From contig NZ_FRCN01000016.1 in assembly GCF_900142925.1 (NCBI RefSeq), positions 62,001-126,000 of the forward strand: 64,000 nt of DNA. The letters run 5' to 3'. The position numbers and the translations under genes are program-made. Of this stretch, positions 31,324-39,368 are shown one piece after another (the stretch's first letter is position 1; each line of letters opens with the position of its first letter). The notes under the pieces are model-generated. The model was not told the DNA's origin, searched no databases, and saw only the letters and a program-made list of their open reading frames with translations. The stretch comes from Chitinophaga sp. CF418. Its GTDB lineage: Bacteria > Bacteroidota > Bacteroidia > Chitinophagales > Chitinophagaceae.

Positions 31324-31716
31324 GTGAAGTGCTTATTTTCTATCCTTTGTGATAGTAACTGGTTGTCACGCGCGAATGCAGACGGAACAGCGGAAGGATT
31401 CATTGACAATCGCCGCTGTAGCTGATAAAACCACCAGTATGATTTTATCAATCCGGATTTCTTCCCGGATGAAAAAGTGGTCCGTGGAGTAGGGTATGGC
31501 CATCCCGGCCAGGTAGGTTTGTATAAATTGAAGTGGAATGATACTGTTTTGCAGAATATAGAATATATCTATAGAGATCCGGAAAACAGTAAACAGTTTA
31601 TCCGGACATATAAACCAACAGCCGATCCTTCTCCGGGAAATGGAGAGGTGCTAAAGGCCGTTCCTGAAGAATATCGTCGTATCAGTGGATATGACTGGTT
31701 TTTGTATGAAGAATAA
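31324..31716 (+). pseudogene. Frameshifted lipoprotein gene
   Basis: Three reading-frame segments join into one plausible lipoprotein. A start-like GTG at 31324 reads VKCLFSI. A shifted frame then gives LSFVIVTGCHARMQTEQRKD, a typical lipobox with Cys, continuing to DKTTS. A second shift back near 31430 gives YDFINPDFFPDEKVVRGVGYG and runs to a stop at 31714-31716, ending ISGYDWFLYEE. No single frame covers the gene. The last segment alone can be read from a GTG at 31477 (79 residues), but that would lack the signal peptide. I do not recognise the family. It lies next to another decayed gene. Confidence 0.55.
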
Positions 31717-31743
31717 ACTTTTCTAATAATATAACAATTACTC

Positions 31744-32274
31744 ATGAAGACCATTATCCTGACCGTATTTTTTCTAATTGTTCTTTTACGTCTTATCAGT
31801 AGTGTCATCTCTGGTATCAATGAACGTAAGCTCAAAAAAATGGGCGCTGTAGAATATGGCAAGAAGAATTCCCTGTTGCTGATAATTTCCCATGTGCTGT
31901 TTTACCTGTCCTGTATTACAGAAGGCACCATGAAAGGCGCATTCTTTTACGATAATATCAGTTATACAGGATTGACGATTTTTGCAGCTTCCGTTGCCAT
32001 ATTGTACTATGTGATCTATTCATTACGGCATATCTGGACGTTGAAGCTGATCATTGCACCGGCAGAACATCACACGATCAACAAATCAGCCTTGTTCAGA
32101 CTGGTGAGGCATCCTAACTATTATCTGAGTGTGCTGCCGGAACTGGTCGGATTTGCGTTGTTCTTTCATGCCTGGATAACGCTGGTAGTTGGAATGGCCA
32201 TTTACCTGATCCCGCTGGTCACCAGGATACGGGAAGAAGAAAAGGTGATGAAGTCGCAGTTTAACGATTATTAA
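31744..32274 (+). CDS. Isoprenylcysteine methyltransferase (ICMT)-like membrane protein
   Basis: Membrane protein of 176 residues with about five hydrophobic segments. The C-terminal half carries the ICMT/phospholipid-methyltransferase signature: LFRLVRHPNYYLSVLPELVGFALFF followed by RIREEEKVM, where the RHPxY and E-E motifs bind S-adenosylmethionine. In bacteria such proteins methylate small or lipid carboxylates or amines; no prenylated substrate is known. It follows a decayed lipoprotein gene after 27 bases and ends with its own terminator, so it does not belong to the cytochrome bd operon downstream. Confidence 0.8.
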   Translation: MKTIILTVFFLIVLLRLISSVISGINERKLKKMGAVEYGKKNSLLLIISHVLFYLSCITEGTMKGAFFYDNISYTGLTIFAASVAILYYVIYSLRHIWTLKLIIAPAEHHTINKSALFRLVRHPNYYLSVLPELVGFALFFHAWITLVVGMAIYLIPLVTRIREEEKVMKSQFNDY

Positions 32275-32278
32275 TATG

Positions 32279-32307
32279 AAGGCGCTAATACAGATAGCGC
32301 CTTTTTT
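32279..32307 (+). terminator. Rho-independent terminator after the ICMT-like gene
   Basis: Arms 32279-32287 and 32295-32303 (9 bp, AAGGCGCTA and its complement) followed by T-run. Five bases after the stop codon. Confidence 0.85.
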
Positions 32308-32360
32308 ATGCCTGTTTATACTGAAATGATATTTGTCATAGTCGCCTGTTCTGTATTTAG

Positions 32361-32368
32361 TAGTTTTG
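32361..32368 (+). promoter_or_regulatory. -7 box TAGTTTTG for cydAB
   Basis: Perfect TANNTTTG 21 bases before the ATG at 32390. TTTG occurs at 32332-32335, somewhat too far upstream for a standard -33 element. Confidence 0.5.
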
Positions 32369-32389
32369 AGGTGTAAATTGAATTTACCA

Positions 32390-33709
32390 ATGGATGATTT
32401 TATCGCTGCCAGGTCGCAGATGGCGTTGTCATTAGGGTTTCATATTGTTTTCTCCTGTATAGGTATGGTGATGCCCTTTTTTATGGCTGTTGCGCACTTT
32501 TACTGGCTTAGGACGAATGATGTTGTATACAGGAATATCACGAAAGCGTGGAGCAAGGGAGTGGCTATCTTTTTTGCCACAGGAGCGGTATCGGGGACGG
32601 TACTTTCTTTTGAACTGGGGTTGTTATGGCCGGAGTTCATGAAGCATGCAGGGCCGATATTTGGTATGCCATTTTCACTGGAAGGAACGGCATTTTTCAT
32701 AGAGGCCATCGCGTTAGGATTTTTCCTGTATGGGTGGGGACGGTTTAATAAATGGTTCCACTGGTTCACTGGTGTGGTTGTGGGTGTAAGCGGATTGGTA
32801 TCTGGTATACTGGTAGTGGCTGCCAATGCATGGATGAATAGTCCGGCAGGGTTTGATTATGTGAATGGGCAGTATCTGAATATAGATCCTATAAAGGCAA
32901 TGTTTAATGATGCCTGGTTCTCGCAGGCGCTGCATATGTGTATTGCCGCTTTTGCTGCAACGGGATTTGCGGTAGCGGGTATTCATGCGCTGATGATCCT
33001 GAAGAAGAAAAATGTACGTTTTCATATGCAGTCGTTCAGGATAGCCGCTGTTTTTGCTTGTATAGCAGCCCTGATGCAACCGCTGAGTGGAGATATATCT
33101 GCAAAGGATGTGGCCAAAAGGCAGCCCGCCAAGCTGGCAGCGATGGAAGCACATTTTCACACGGAAGCAGCCGCGCCGCTCATTGTAGGGGGCATACCGG
33201 ATAGCAAGGCGAAGGAAGTTAAATACGCGCTTAAGTTACCAGGCATGTTGAGTTTTATGGTGCATGGCGACTTCCAGACGCCTGTGACAGGATTGGATAG
33301 AATACCCGAACAGGATCAGCCGCCGGTAGCGATCACTCACTACGCTTTTCAGGTAATGGTAGGTTTAGGGATGTTGATGCTGGCTATCTCGTTATGTTAT
33401 TTTGTTGCGATCTGGAAGAAGCGAAGCTGGCTGCAGAACAACTGGTTACTACGTCTGTTTGTGCTGGCAACGCCGATGGGATTTGTTGCTGTGGAGGCAG
33501 GATGGACGGTAACTGAAGTGGGACGTCAACCCTGGATCATCAACGGGATCATGCGTACTGCAGACGCGGTAACACCAATGCCGGGCATTGTGTATTCATT
33601 CTATATTTTCACAGCAGTGTATATTTCCCTGTCGCTGATCGTAACATTCCTCCTGTACAGGCAGATAAAAATGGTGGATAAATTGTATGACGTTTCACCC
33701 TCAGTATAA
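32390..33709 (+). CDS. cydA: Cytochrome bd ubiquinol/menaquinol oxidase subunit I
   Basis: Subunit I of the bd-type terminal oxidase, which oxidises menaquinol and reduces oxygen at the inner membrane. Of 439 residues, it has nine predicted membrane segments. Haem ligand regions are visible: the His in LGFHIVFSCIGM near the N-terminus, the Met in the later TM segment and the GRQPWIINGIMRTADAVTP motif near the end, which is diagnostic. The Q-loop is short, as in CioA-type and Bacteroidota enzymes. The ATG at 32390 is favoured over a TTG 24 bases earlier, which would fall inside the promoter box. It forms an operon with cydB, 12 bases downstream. Confidence 0.94.
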   Translation: MDDFIAARSQMALSLGFHIVFSCIGMVMPFFMAVAHFYWLRTNDVVYRNITKAWSKGVAIFFATGAVSGTVLSFELGLLWPEFMKHAGPIFGMPFSLEGTAFFIEAIALGFFLYGWGRFNKWFHWFTGVVVGVSGLVSGILVVAANAWMNSPAGFDYVNGQYLNIDPIKAMFNDAWFSQALHMCIAAFAATGFAVAGIHALMILKKKNVRFHMQSFRIAAVFACIAALMQPLSGDISAKDVAKRQPAKLAAMEAHFHTEAAAPLIVGGIPDSKAKEVKYALKLPGMLSFMVHGDFQTPVTGLDRIPEQDQPPVAITHYAFQVMVGLGMLMLAISLCYFVAIWKKRSWLQNNWLLRLFVLATPMGFVAVEAGWTVTEVGRQPWIINGIMRTADAVTPMPGIVYSFYIFTAVYISLSLIVTFLLYRQIKMVDKLYDVSPSV

Positions 33710-33721
33710 AATTTCAGTATC

Positions 33722-34738
33722 ATGATTTACGTAGTGATCGCATTTTTATGGGCAGCCATTTTATTATATATATTACTGGGTGGTGCAGACTTCGGGGCAG
33801 GGATTATTGAATTATTCACATCCAATAAGAACAAGCAATATACACGTACGACCATGTACCAGGCGATAGGACCGGTATGGGAGGCCAATCACATGTGGCT
33901 GATCATTGCAATAGTGGTGTTGTTTGTAGGCTTTCCGGAGATCTATACAACGGTATCCACGCATCTGCATATTCCGCTGGTGATCATGTTATTTGGTATC
34001 ATCGCCAGGGGAACGGCCTTTACCTTCAGGCACTATGATGCAGTGGTTGACAATATGCAGAAGGTTTATAATAAGATCTTTGTGTATTCCAGTTTTGTAA
34101 CGCCATTCTTCCTGGGTGTAATTGCAGCAAGTGCTGTTTCAGGCAGGATAGATACAGGTGCGAGAGACTTTCTCTCTGCCTATATCTTCAGTTGGTTAAA
34201 CTGGTTTTCGATAACAGTCGGCTTTTTTACAGTAGCCATTTGTGGTTACCTGGCAGCTATCTTCATCATTGGGGAAACAAAAGATGATAACAGCCGTATC
34301 CGTTTTATACGTAAGGCCAAACAGATGAATGTGGCAGCGGTAGTGTTTGGCGCGCTGGTATTCTGGGCGGCACATTCAGAAGATATTCCGCTTGACGAAT
34401 GGCTGTTTGACAATGCCATAGGGGTGATTGCGCTGACAGCAGCAATACTCTCGCTGGTATTGTTGTGGTACCTGCTGTTACAGAGAGGGAAAGTGTATAT
34501 TATCCGCGTGCTGGCGGGGTTCCAGGTGACCATGATCCTGCTGGCTATTACCTTACGGCACTATCCCAATATAGTGATCCTGAAGGGAGGGCAGTATCTT
34601 TCCCTGATGGAACATGCGGGGCAGGAGAAAACAATCTGGTCCCTGGGGATAGCCTTATTGTTAGGGAGCATTTTTATTCTGCCTGCTTTATTTTACCTGA
34701 TCTATAGTTTCCAGAAGAATAAAGGAGAAGTACATTAG
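33722..34738 (+). CDS. cydB: Cytochrome bd oxidase subunit II
   Basis: Subunit II of cytochrome bd oxidase, 338 residues, multi-pass. The N-terminus (WAAILLYILLGGADFGAGIIEL) and the GPVWEANHMWLIIAIVVLFVGFPEIYTT segment are the standard signature of this family, with the conserved W and E close to the quinol side. It follows cydA after 12 bases and is followed by a hairpin. No CydX-type small subunit and no CydDC exporter genes are seen next to it. Confidence 0.94.
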   Translation: MIYVVIAFLWAAILLYILLGGADFGAGIIELFTSNKNKQYTRTTMYQAIGPVWEANHMWLIIAIVVLFVGFPEIYTTVSTHLHIPLVIMLFGIIARGTAFTFRHYDAVVDNMQKVYNKIFVYSSFVTPFFLGVIAASAVSGRIDTGARDFLSAYIFSWLNWFSITVGFFTVAICGYLAAIFIIGETKDDNSRIRFIRKAKQMNVAAVVFGALVFWAAHSEDIPLDEWLFDNAIGVIALTAAILSLVLLWYLLLQRGKVYIIRVLAGFQVTMILLAITLRHYPNIVILKGGQYLSLMEHAGQEKTIWSLGIALLLGSIFILPALFYLIYSFQKNKGEVH

Positions 34739-34757
34739 TCTTCTGACTTAAATAAGG

Positions 34758-34784
34758 GAAGGTCTCACATATTGTGAGACCTTC
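34758..34784. terminator. Terminator between cydB and the immunity-like gene
   Basis: Perfect 12-bp stem, arms 34758-34769 and 34773-34784, with a 3-base loop. It is between convergent genes and is followed on the plus strand by a moderately T-rich stretch. Confidence 0.75.
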
Positions 34785-34812
34785 GTTGTTATTACCGTCT
34801 TTTACGACCAGT

Positions 34813-35235
34813 CTACTGGTTTTGGATCTCAAATTTTATTGTACCAATAAAACTGAAGGGCAACTGCTTTTGGGGCATGTTGGCCAGGGAGAATATATGC
34901 TCGTTGATAGCGCCATATATATCCTGCTTGCCAAACAGGAATATAATGGTATTGTGCGCAGATAATGAGTCATGATTGATCAATGGTGTGAGATCATGTT
35001 TAAAGTATTCACTAAAAGAAACACCACTGATGATCTCTTCGGCGTTCATTGTATTGCTGAAAGAAGCATGTTCCAGGAAGTCGCTGTCAAAGTGTTTCAG
35101 TCCTACAGCGTTGCCGAATCCGGACTGACTGTTGCCATCTTCATCGTACGTTACTTCCAGGTAATTATGCAGTTCTTTCTCATGGTTAAAATTTGCCAGC
35201 CAAATTGCAACAACATATTGTGCTTTCGTCTTCAT
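34813..35235 (-). CDS. Imm22-like immunity protein (orphan)
   Basis: Soluble protein of 140 residues, starting MKTKAQYVVAIWLANF; an earlier in-frame ATG adds 11 unrelated residues. The N-terminal pattern VAIWLANF, then ELHNYLEVTYDEDGNSQSGFGNAVGLKHFDSDF, resembles the Imm22 family of polymorphic-toxin immunity proteins (IWxGxF ... Y-x-E-D-G-x-x-x-S-x-F ... D-x-D-F). The second half has a hydrophobic TIIFLFGKQD strand. No toxin gene is adjacent on either side; instead there is an AT-rich gap of 0.86 kb upstream. An orphan immunity gene would protect against a toxin delivered by neighbours. Family call is from memory of the pattern. Confidence 0.6.
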   Translation of the reverse strand: MKTKAQYVVAIWLANFNHEKELHNYLEVTYDEDGNSQSGFGNAVGLKHFDSDFLEHASFSNTMNAEEIISGVSFSEYFKHDLTPLINHDSLSAHNTIIFLFGKQDIYGAINEHIFSLANMPQKQLPFSFIGTIKFEIQNQ

Positions 35236-35880
35236 ATAAAGATGTTTTGCCGAAAAAAGGTTTTTCAAAAAAATAGGTTCGTGCTTCGGTTATACTGTAG
35301 TGCTTGCAAAAACGGTTCCAGATATATTAATTGTTGTTTGTCAATGTTTTATGTTGTGTTTAGAAACGAGAATATTTATTTACCTGAGCAGTAATCAGGC
35401 TAATGATTGCACAATTTAGCCTGAACATTTCTACCAATTACTTCAGACAGTTAAGCTATTATTATCAGGAAAAAAACTGACGGGCATATTTTTTTCCTGG
35501 ATACAATCAGAAGCAGGTGATTGTTCAACGCTGCTTCCAGGGCTGAAAATGTTGAAACCCGGCATATGGAAAGGAAAAGATGCATGAAATAAACTTATGT
35601 ATTAAATATTTCTATTGTATATTCTTTGCCGTTAGAAAGAAGCTTGATCAAAGGGCTCCTTTTCCGTTAGAAAAGGGGTGATTTTAAATATATTCCTTCC
35701 CGTTATAGACTAAGCGGTCCGATTTCTCCCAGCCAGATTTATTTTATGATAAATTAACACATTATGAAAATTTATGTATATTTATTTTGTATATTAGATA
35801 TTGATAGTCTGGCTTTTGGGGCGAAAAAAAAGTTTTATTACACGCATAATATTTTAACTTCGCCCTCGTTTTGGAAAAAG
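35236..35880. other. AT-rich intergenic region
   Basis: Long non-coding stretch between the immunity gene and the beta-helix lipoprotein. It has a small hairpin CCTTTTC/GAAAAGG at 35658-35676 and a 10-bp direct repeat CCGTTAGAAA at 35629-35638 and 35664-35673. Short frames on both strands have no protein-like character. Low GC compared with the rest of the window suggests acquired or promoter-rich DNA. Confidence 0.4.
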
Positions 35881-35888
35881 TACTTTTG
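35881..35888 (+). promoter_or_regulatory. -7 box TACTTTTG upstream of the beta-helix lipoprotein
   Basis: Perfect TANNTTTG 205 bases before the ATG. The implied leader contains a bulged hairpin at about 36031-36063 (GCCGC/GCGGC outside, TTGCA/TGCAA inside). Confidence 0.4.
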
Positions 35889-36092
35889 CTTGTTTTTTGA
35901 AAACTTTTAAAAAAAAAGGGGGTATTGTTATTAGTTAAATGCATTGCAGAGAGAAAATGCCAATTTTTAGAGAAAAAACCAGAGTAAGACAACATTAAGG
36001 GAATTTTTAATATTTAAACCATATCGCTAGGCCGCTTGCAGGGGGAATATGCAAGAATGCGGCTTGCATGACCATAACATTATAGAAAAACC

Positions 36093-37493
36093 ATGAAAAT
36101 CAGACATGACTACCGCCGGCATACGCTTATTGCCGCAGCAGCACTCCTTTCGTTTATTGTAGGATGTAAGAAAGAAGCAGATGAAAGCATTGATAAGACG
36201 ATCGGGAATTCAGCAACAAGTGTCACCACGACAACGGGCAGGACATTTACGTTAGTACCGGATGCATACGGAAGATTGGTTATAGACAATAAGGCCGGAA
36301 CTTATAAACCAGGTGACGTTATTAATTTGAAGGGAACCTTTAAAGCGGTTTTCATTTCTAACATGAGCGGAACAGCAACTGCTCCTATCATTTTCCAGAA
36401 TCCATCAGGTTCCATTTCCTATTTCGGGGATCCTACCTGGGCCGGAGGAGGTTATCCATGTGCATTTGATTTTTCTAATTGCCATCACATTAAACTGGGT
36501 AGCCCGAATGGTAAAGCTTATTTTGTGATCAACGGTTCTACCACGACTGCAAGAGAAGCCTATTTCAACATTCACCTGGGCAACCATACTGACAACTTCG
36601 AGGTCTACAACCTAAGCATCAACAATGGTGGTACAGGTATCGTAGCGAAGACAGAACCAGTTAGTGGTGACGCTAGCACTGCGTATCCTAACTCTACCAT
36701 GTACAACTTGTCCATCCATGGTATTTCCATCAACAATACCAGGAATGAAGCGATGTACCTCGGCCATACCGCAACTTATTGGGATCTCACAGCGGGCGTA
36801 CCTTACTACGGTACTACAGCTGGTATGACTGCAGGCCACACATACGTACAGCCAATAAAATGGAATGGTGTGAAGATTTACAGCAACATTGTATCCAACA
36901 GCGGTCTGGATGGTATTCAGACATCTGCGATGGATAACGTGGAGATCTATTCCAACACTGTGACCAATTGGGCTACACAGCACAATTCTGCTCACAATGG
37001 CGGTATCCTGATCGGTGGACGTACAACAGGTACCAATACACACGACAACATCGTTCGTAATGGTTGGGGTGAACTGTGCCAGTTCTATGGTTCAGGTACC
37101 AATCACATTATCAAGAACAACCTGTTCGCTGATAACGTGGGTGATGGCGTGAGCATGAGAGGTGCTGCCGGTGCTGCTGTACAGTTCCTGAACAACACAG
37201 TGGCTAATACAGGGGGTAACAACCTGCGTATCAATGGCTATACCGGTCAGACAGGCACGAACATTGTAAGGAGTAATGTGTTCATTGCTCCCCTGAAAGG
37301 TGTTGGTACGATCTATCCTAAGTATTATATCTACCTTGAGAATGGTGCCGTAGTGTCTGAGGGCACAGGCTCGCTGGCAAACTTTAAGTTCGCTACAGTA
37401 GCACTTTCCGGTACTACCGCCAGCAACTACTACCAGATCACTAACAAGACGCTTACAAGTGGTTACACATCCGGGTATGTGAAATTATACTAA
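36093..37493 (+). CDS. Right-handed beta-helix lipoprotein
   Basis: Lipoprotein of 466 residues with a lipobox at IVGC (Cys 25). The mature chain contains repeated PbH1-type turns with N- and G-rich rungs: NFEVYNLSINNGG, NLSIHGISINNTRNEAMYLG, VKIYSNIVSNSGLDGIQTSAMDNVEIYSNTVTNW, HNGGILIGGRTTGTNTHDNIV, NHIIKNNLFADNVGDGVSMRG. This is the fold of pectate lyases and other polysaccharide-active or surface-binding proteins. No catalytic Arg/Asp set can be assigned. It is monocistronic with a long leader and is followed by a bidirectional terminator. Possible role: glycan lyase or adhesin on the cell surface. Confidence 0.82.
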   Translation: MKIRHDYRRHTLIAAAALLSFIVGCKKEADESIDKTIGNSATSVTTTTGRTFTLVPDAYGRLVIDNKAGTYKPGDVINLKGTFKAVFISNMSGTATAPIIFQNPSGSISYFGDPTWAGGGYPCAFDFSNCHHIKLGSPNGKAYFVINGSTTTAREAYFNIHLGNHTDNFEVYNLSINNGGTGIVAKTEPVSGDASTAYPNSTMYNLSIHGISINNTRNEAMYLGHTATYWDLTAGVPYYGTTAGMTAGHTYVQPIKWNGVKIYSNIVSNSGLDGIQTSAMDNVEIYSNTVTNWATQHNSAHNGGILIGGRTTGTNTHDNIVRNGWGELCQFYGSGTNHIIKNNLFADNVGDGVSMRGAAGAAVQFLNNTVANTGGNNLRINGYTGQTGTNIVRSNVFIAPLKGVGTIYPKYYIYLENGAVVSEGTGSLANFKFATVALSGTTASNYYQITNKTLTSGYTSGYVKLY

Positions 37494-37504
37494 GAGCGCA
37501 TAAC

Positions 37505-37579
37505 TACGGATTAGAATCATGATTGAAATGCTGTGGGAATCGTCACACCATATTCTCCATGATTCTAATCCGTAATTTT
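37505..37579. terminator. Bidirectional terminator between lipoprotein and nuclease genes
   Basis: Arms 37505-37521 and 37558-37574 pair perfectly over 17 bp around a 36-base loop. A T-run follows on the plus strand. Both convergent genes end within 20 bases of it. Confidence 0.8.
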
Positions 37580-37591
37580 TAGTTCCTGTTC

Positions 37592-38941
37592 TTACTGATT
37601 ATCTACCTGTGCTTCCACAACCTGCTGGATGCTGGCAGGCACGTTGGATAAAAGATCATAGCCGGTTGCGGTTTCTATTGCATCTACACTGGTACGGTAG
37701 CTTTTCCAGTCTGTTCCTATACTGTTGATGTTGGGCGTATTTACCGCGATCACACGGGTGGAAGAGGTAATGCGGCTGAGGTCATTATTGCCGTTGGCGA
37801 TGACAACAATTACTTTCCAAACGTTGGATGGTACTGTAACATGACCATTATCTATGGTGGTCGTAGTGCCTCCGTTACTTCCGGTTCCACCGGTACCGTA
37901 GTTTCCCATTATTACATACACTTCATTACCTGCCGTAACGAGCGAGCGGGTGTACATTTCCAGGTTATTCCATGTCTGCTGATTGTTCTGTGGCGCCTGC
38001 GGGATCATATTGGTCATGAGGAAGGTGGAAGAATTGGCTGTCACGGTCGATGTCCTGTCTGCGGAAGGACAGTTATGTCCGCGGTCAAAACCACTGCCTG
38101 AATAGCTGGTGGCGCCTACCTGGTACCATCCTGAAGGCAGGCTGGTATTTGCTCTGAAGTCGTCCTGACGTGCTGCGCTGCCAAGGTCAGAACTGCTGAT
38201 ATGCCAGCTTACCCAATTGGGTGTCCCTCTGACATTATTGTAGGACAGTACGTAATATGTCTGATCCATCAGATAATTGGTAGGGTAGGAGGTGCTGGCC
38301 ACTGCTCCACTCGGATTGCCCAACAGCAGATGACTGTTATCTCCCGGGGTACCACCTCCGCCGGAAGTGCCGGTGCTGATGGTAATGTTGTCAATGTTGA
38401 TACGGTTGCTGCCACCGGATACTTTACGTATGGATAAGCGGATGTTCCCCGTTATACTGAGGGTGAAGGTAGCCGTCTGCAGGGTTGTGGACGATGTTGT
38501 AACGGTGCTGCCTGTCTGGGTATAGGTGCTGCCACCGTCGGTGGAGATCCAGAGCTGCCAGGTACTGCTTCCATCAGCGCCAAATACCGCATGCGAAATG
38601 GTGATGGTGTTCGCACCGGAGGCATTGAAATTCATCGTAATAGATCCTGTGTTCCGGATACGGGCAGACGCTGCGCCCGTCTTAACGTCTGTTGACAGAT
38701 TGCCGATAAGTGCCTCATCGAAATACCAGCTGCCGCTGCCAAGTGTTACGTTAGCAGCTGCGTAGGCTGCCTTTGTGCCCGATTCAAAATCTTCCGTCAG
38801 AGAGACAGCCGTCGCGGTTACTTCGTTTACGACACCTTTTGCGGGTGGAGCAGGACGTGGCGTGATCTCTTCTTTCGTACAGGAAGCAATGATAAAGGAG
38901 ATAACTGCTATCCAGAGCAGCCGTGGGGAAAGGGTTTTCAT
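37592..38941 (-). CDS. Secreted DNA/RNA non-specific endonuclease (NUC1) lipoprotein
   Basis: Lipoprotein nuclease of 449 residues. The chosen ATG (38941) gives MKTLSPRLLWIAVISFIIASC with a lipobox Cys at residue 21; the frame stays open upstream without homology. After a Pro-rich linker comes a beta-sandwich domain of about 150 residues (LTEDFESGTKAAYA ... NRINIDNITIS), then the NUC1 endonuclease with the diagnostic DRGHNCPSADRT motif (catalytic His) and MTNMIPQAPQNNQQTWNNLE (metal-binding Asn). Function: degradation of extracellular nucleic acid for nutrients or phosphate. The beta-sandwich domain may bind the cell surface or polymers. Confidence 0.9.
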   Translation of the reverse strand: MKTLSPRLLWIAVISFIIASCTKEEITPRPAPPAKGVVNEVTATAVSLTEDFESGTKAAYAAANVTLGSGSWYFDEALIGNLSTDVKTGAASARIRNTGSITMNFNASGANTITISHAVFGADGSSTWQLWISTDGGSTYTQTGSTVTTSSTTLQTATFTLSITGNIRLSIRKVSGGSNRINIDNITISTGTSGGGGTPGDNSHLLLGNPSGAVASTSYPTNYLMDQTYYVLSYNNVRGTPNWVSWHISSSDLGSAARQDDFRANTSLPSGWYQVGATSYSGSGFDRGHNCPSADRTSTVTANSSTFLMTNMIPQAPQNNQQTWNNLEMYTRSLVTAGNEVYVIMGNYGTGGTGSNGGTTTTIDNGHVTVPSNVWKVIVVIANGNNDLSRITSSTRVIAVNTPNINSIGTDWKSYRTSVDAIETATGYDLLSNVPASIQQVVEAQVDNQ

Positions 38942-39317
38942 GGTGATTTGAGTTTTGACCAGTTTAAAGATATGGATACTGCCTGCAACAGGGAACACTT
39001 TTGTATTAGTTTTCAATAAAATAATATTAGTAGAGAGAATGCTAAAACCGTTTATCTTTTTGTTGGAAAATGTAGCGGGTATTAACAAAATTTTTACATT
39101 TCTCACGGGATCATAACGGAGGATTTATATGATTTATATATATGTGTAATGCACATCGAAATAGTGTTACTTAACACTCTTTTCCGGCAGCCTCACCTTC
39201 GTGTTTTATAGGCCCGGACCGAAGTCTCAACCTGTTGCTGGCATATACGATTTTAGTAAAGTTGAGGAATATATATCGTTGCTGTGCTGTAAAATATTCT
39301 GTATGATACAAATGAAA
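38942..39317. other. Intergenic region upstream of the nuclease
   Basis: Contains the nuclease promoter region and nothing else I can support. No perfect TANNTTTG box is visible on the minus strand. It is AT-rich near 39000-39150. Confidence 0.35.
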
Positions 39318-39346
39318 GAGGCTGTCCGCCGGAGCGGAACAGCCTC
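39318..39346 (-). terminator. Terminator after the A2M gene
   Basis: Arms 39318-39329 and 39334-39346, a 12-bp GC-rich stem with a single bulged base and a 4-base loop, followed on the minus strand by a T-rich stretch. It lies 22 bases past the stop. Confidence 0.75.
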
Positions 39347-39368
39347 TGTTGCCATCATTATGCCAGAA

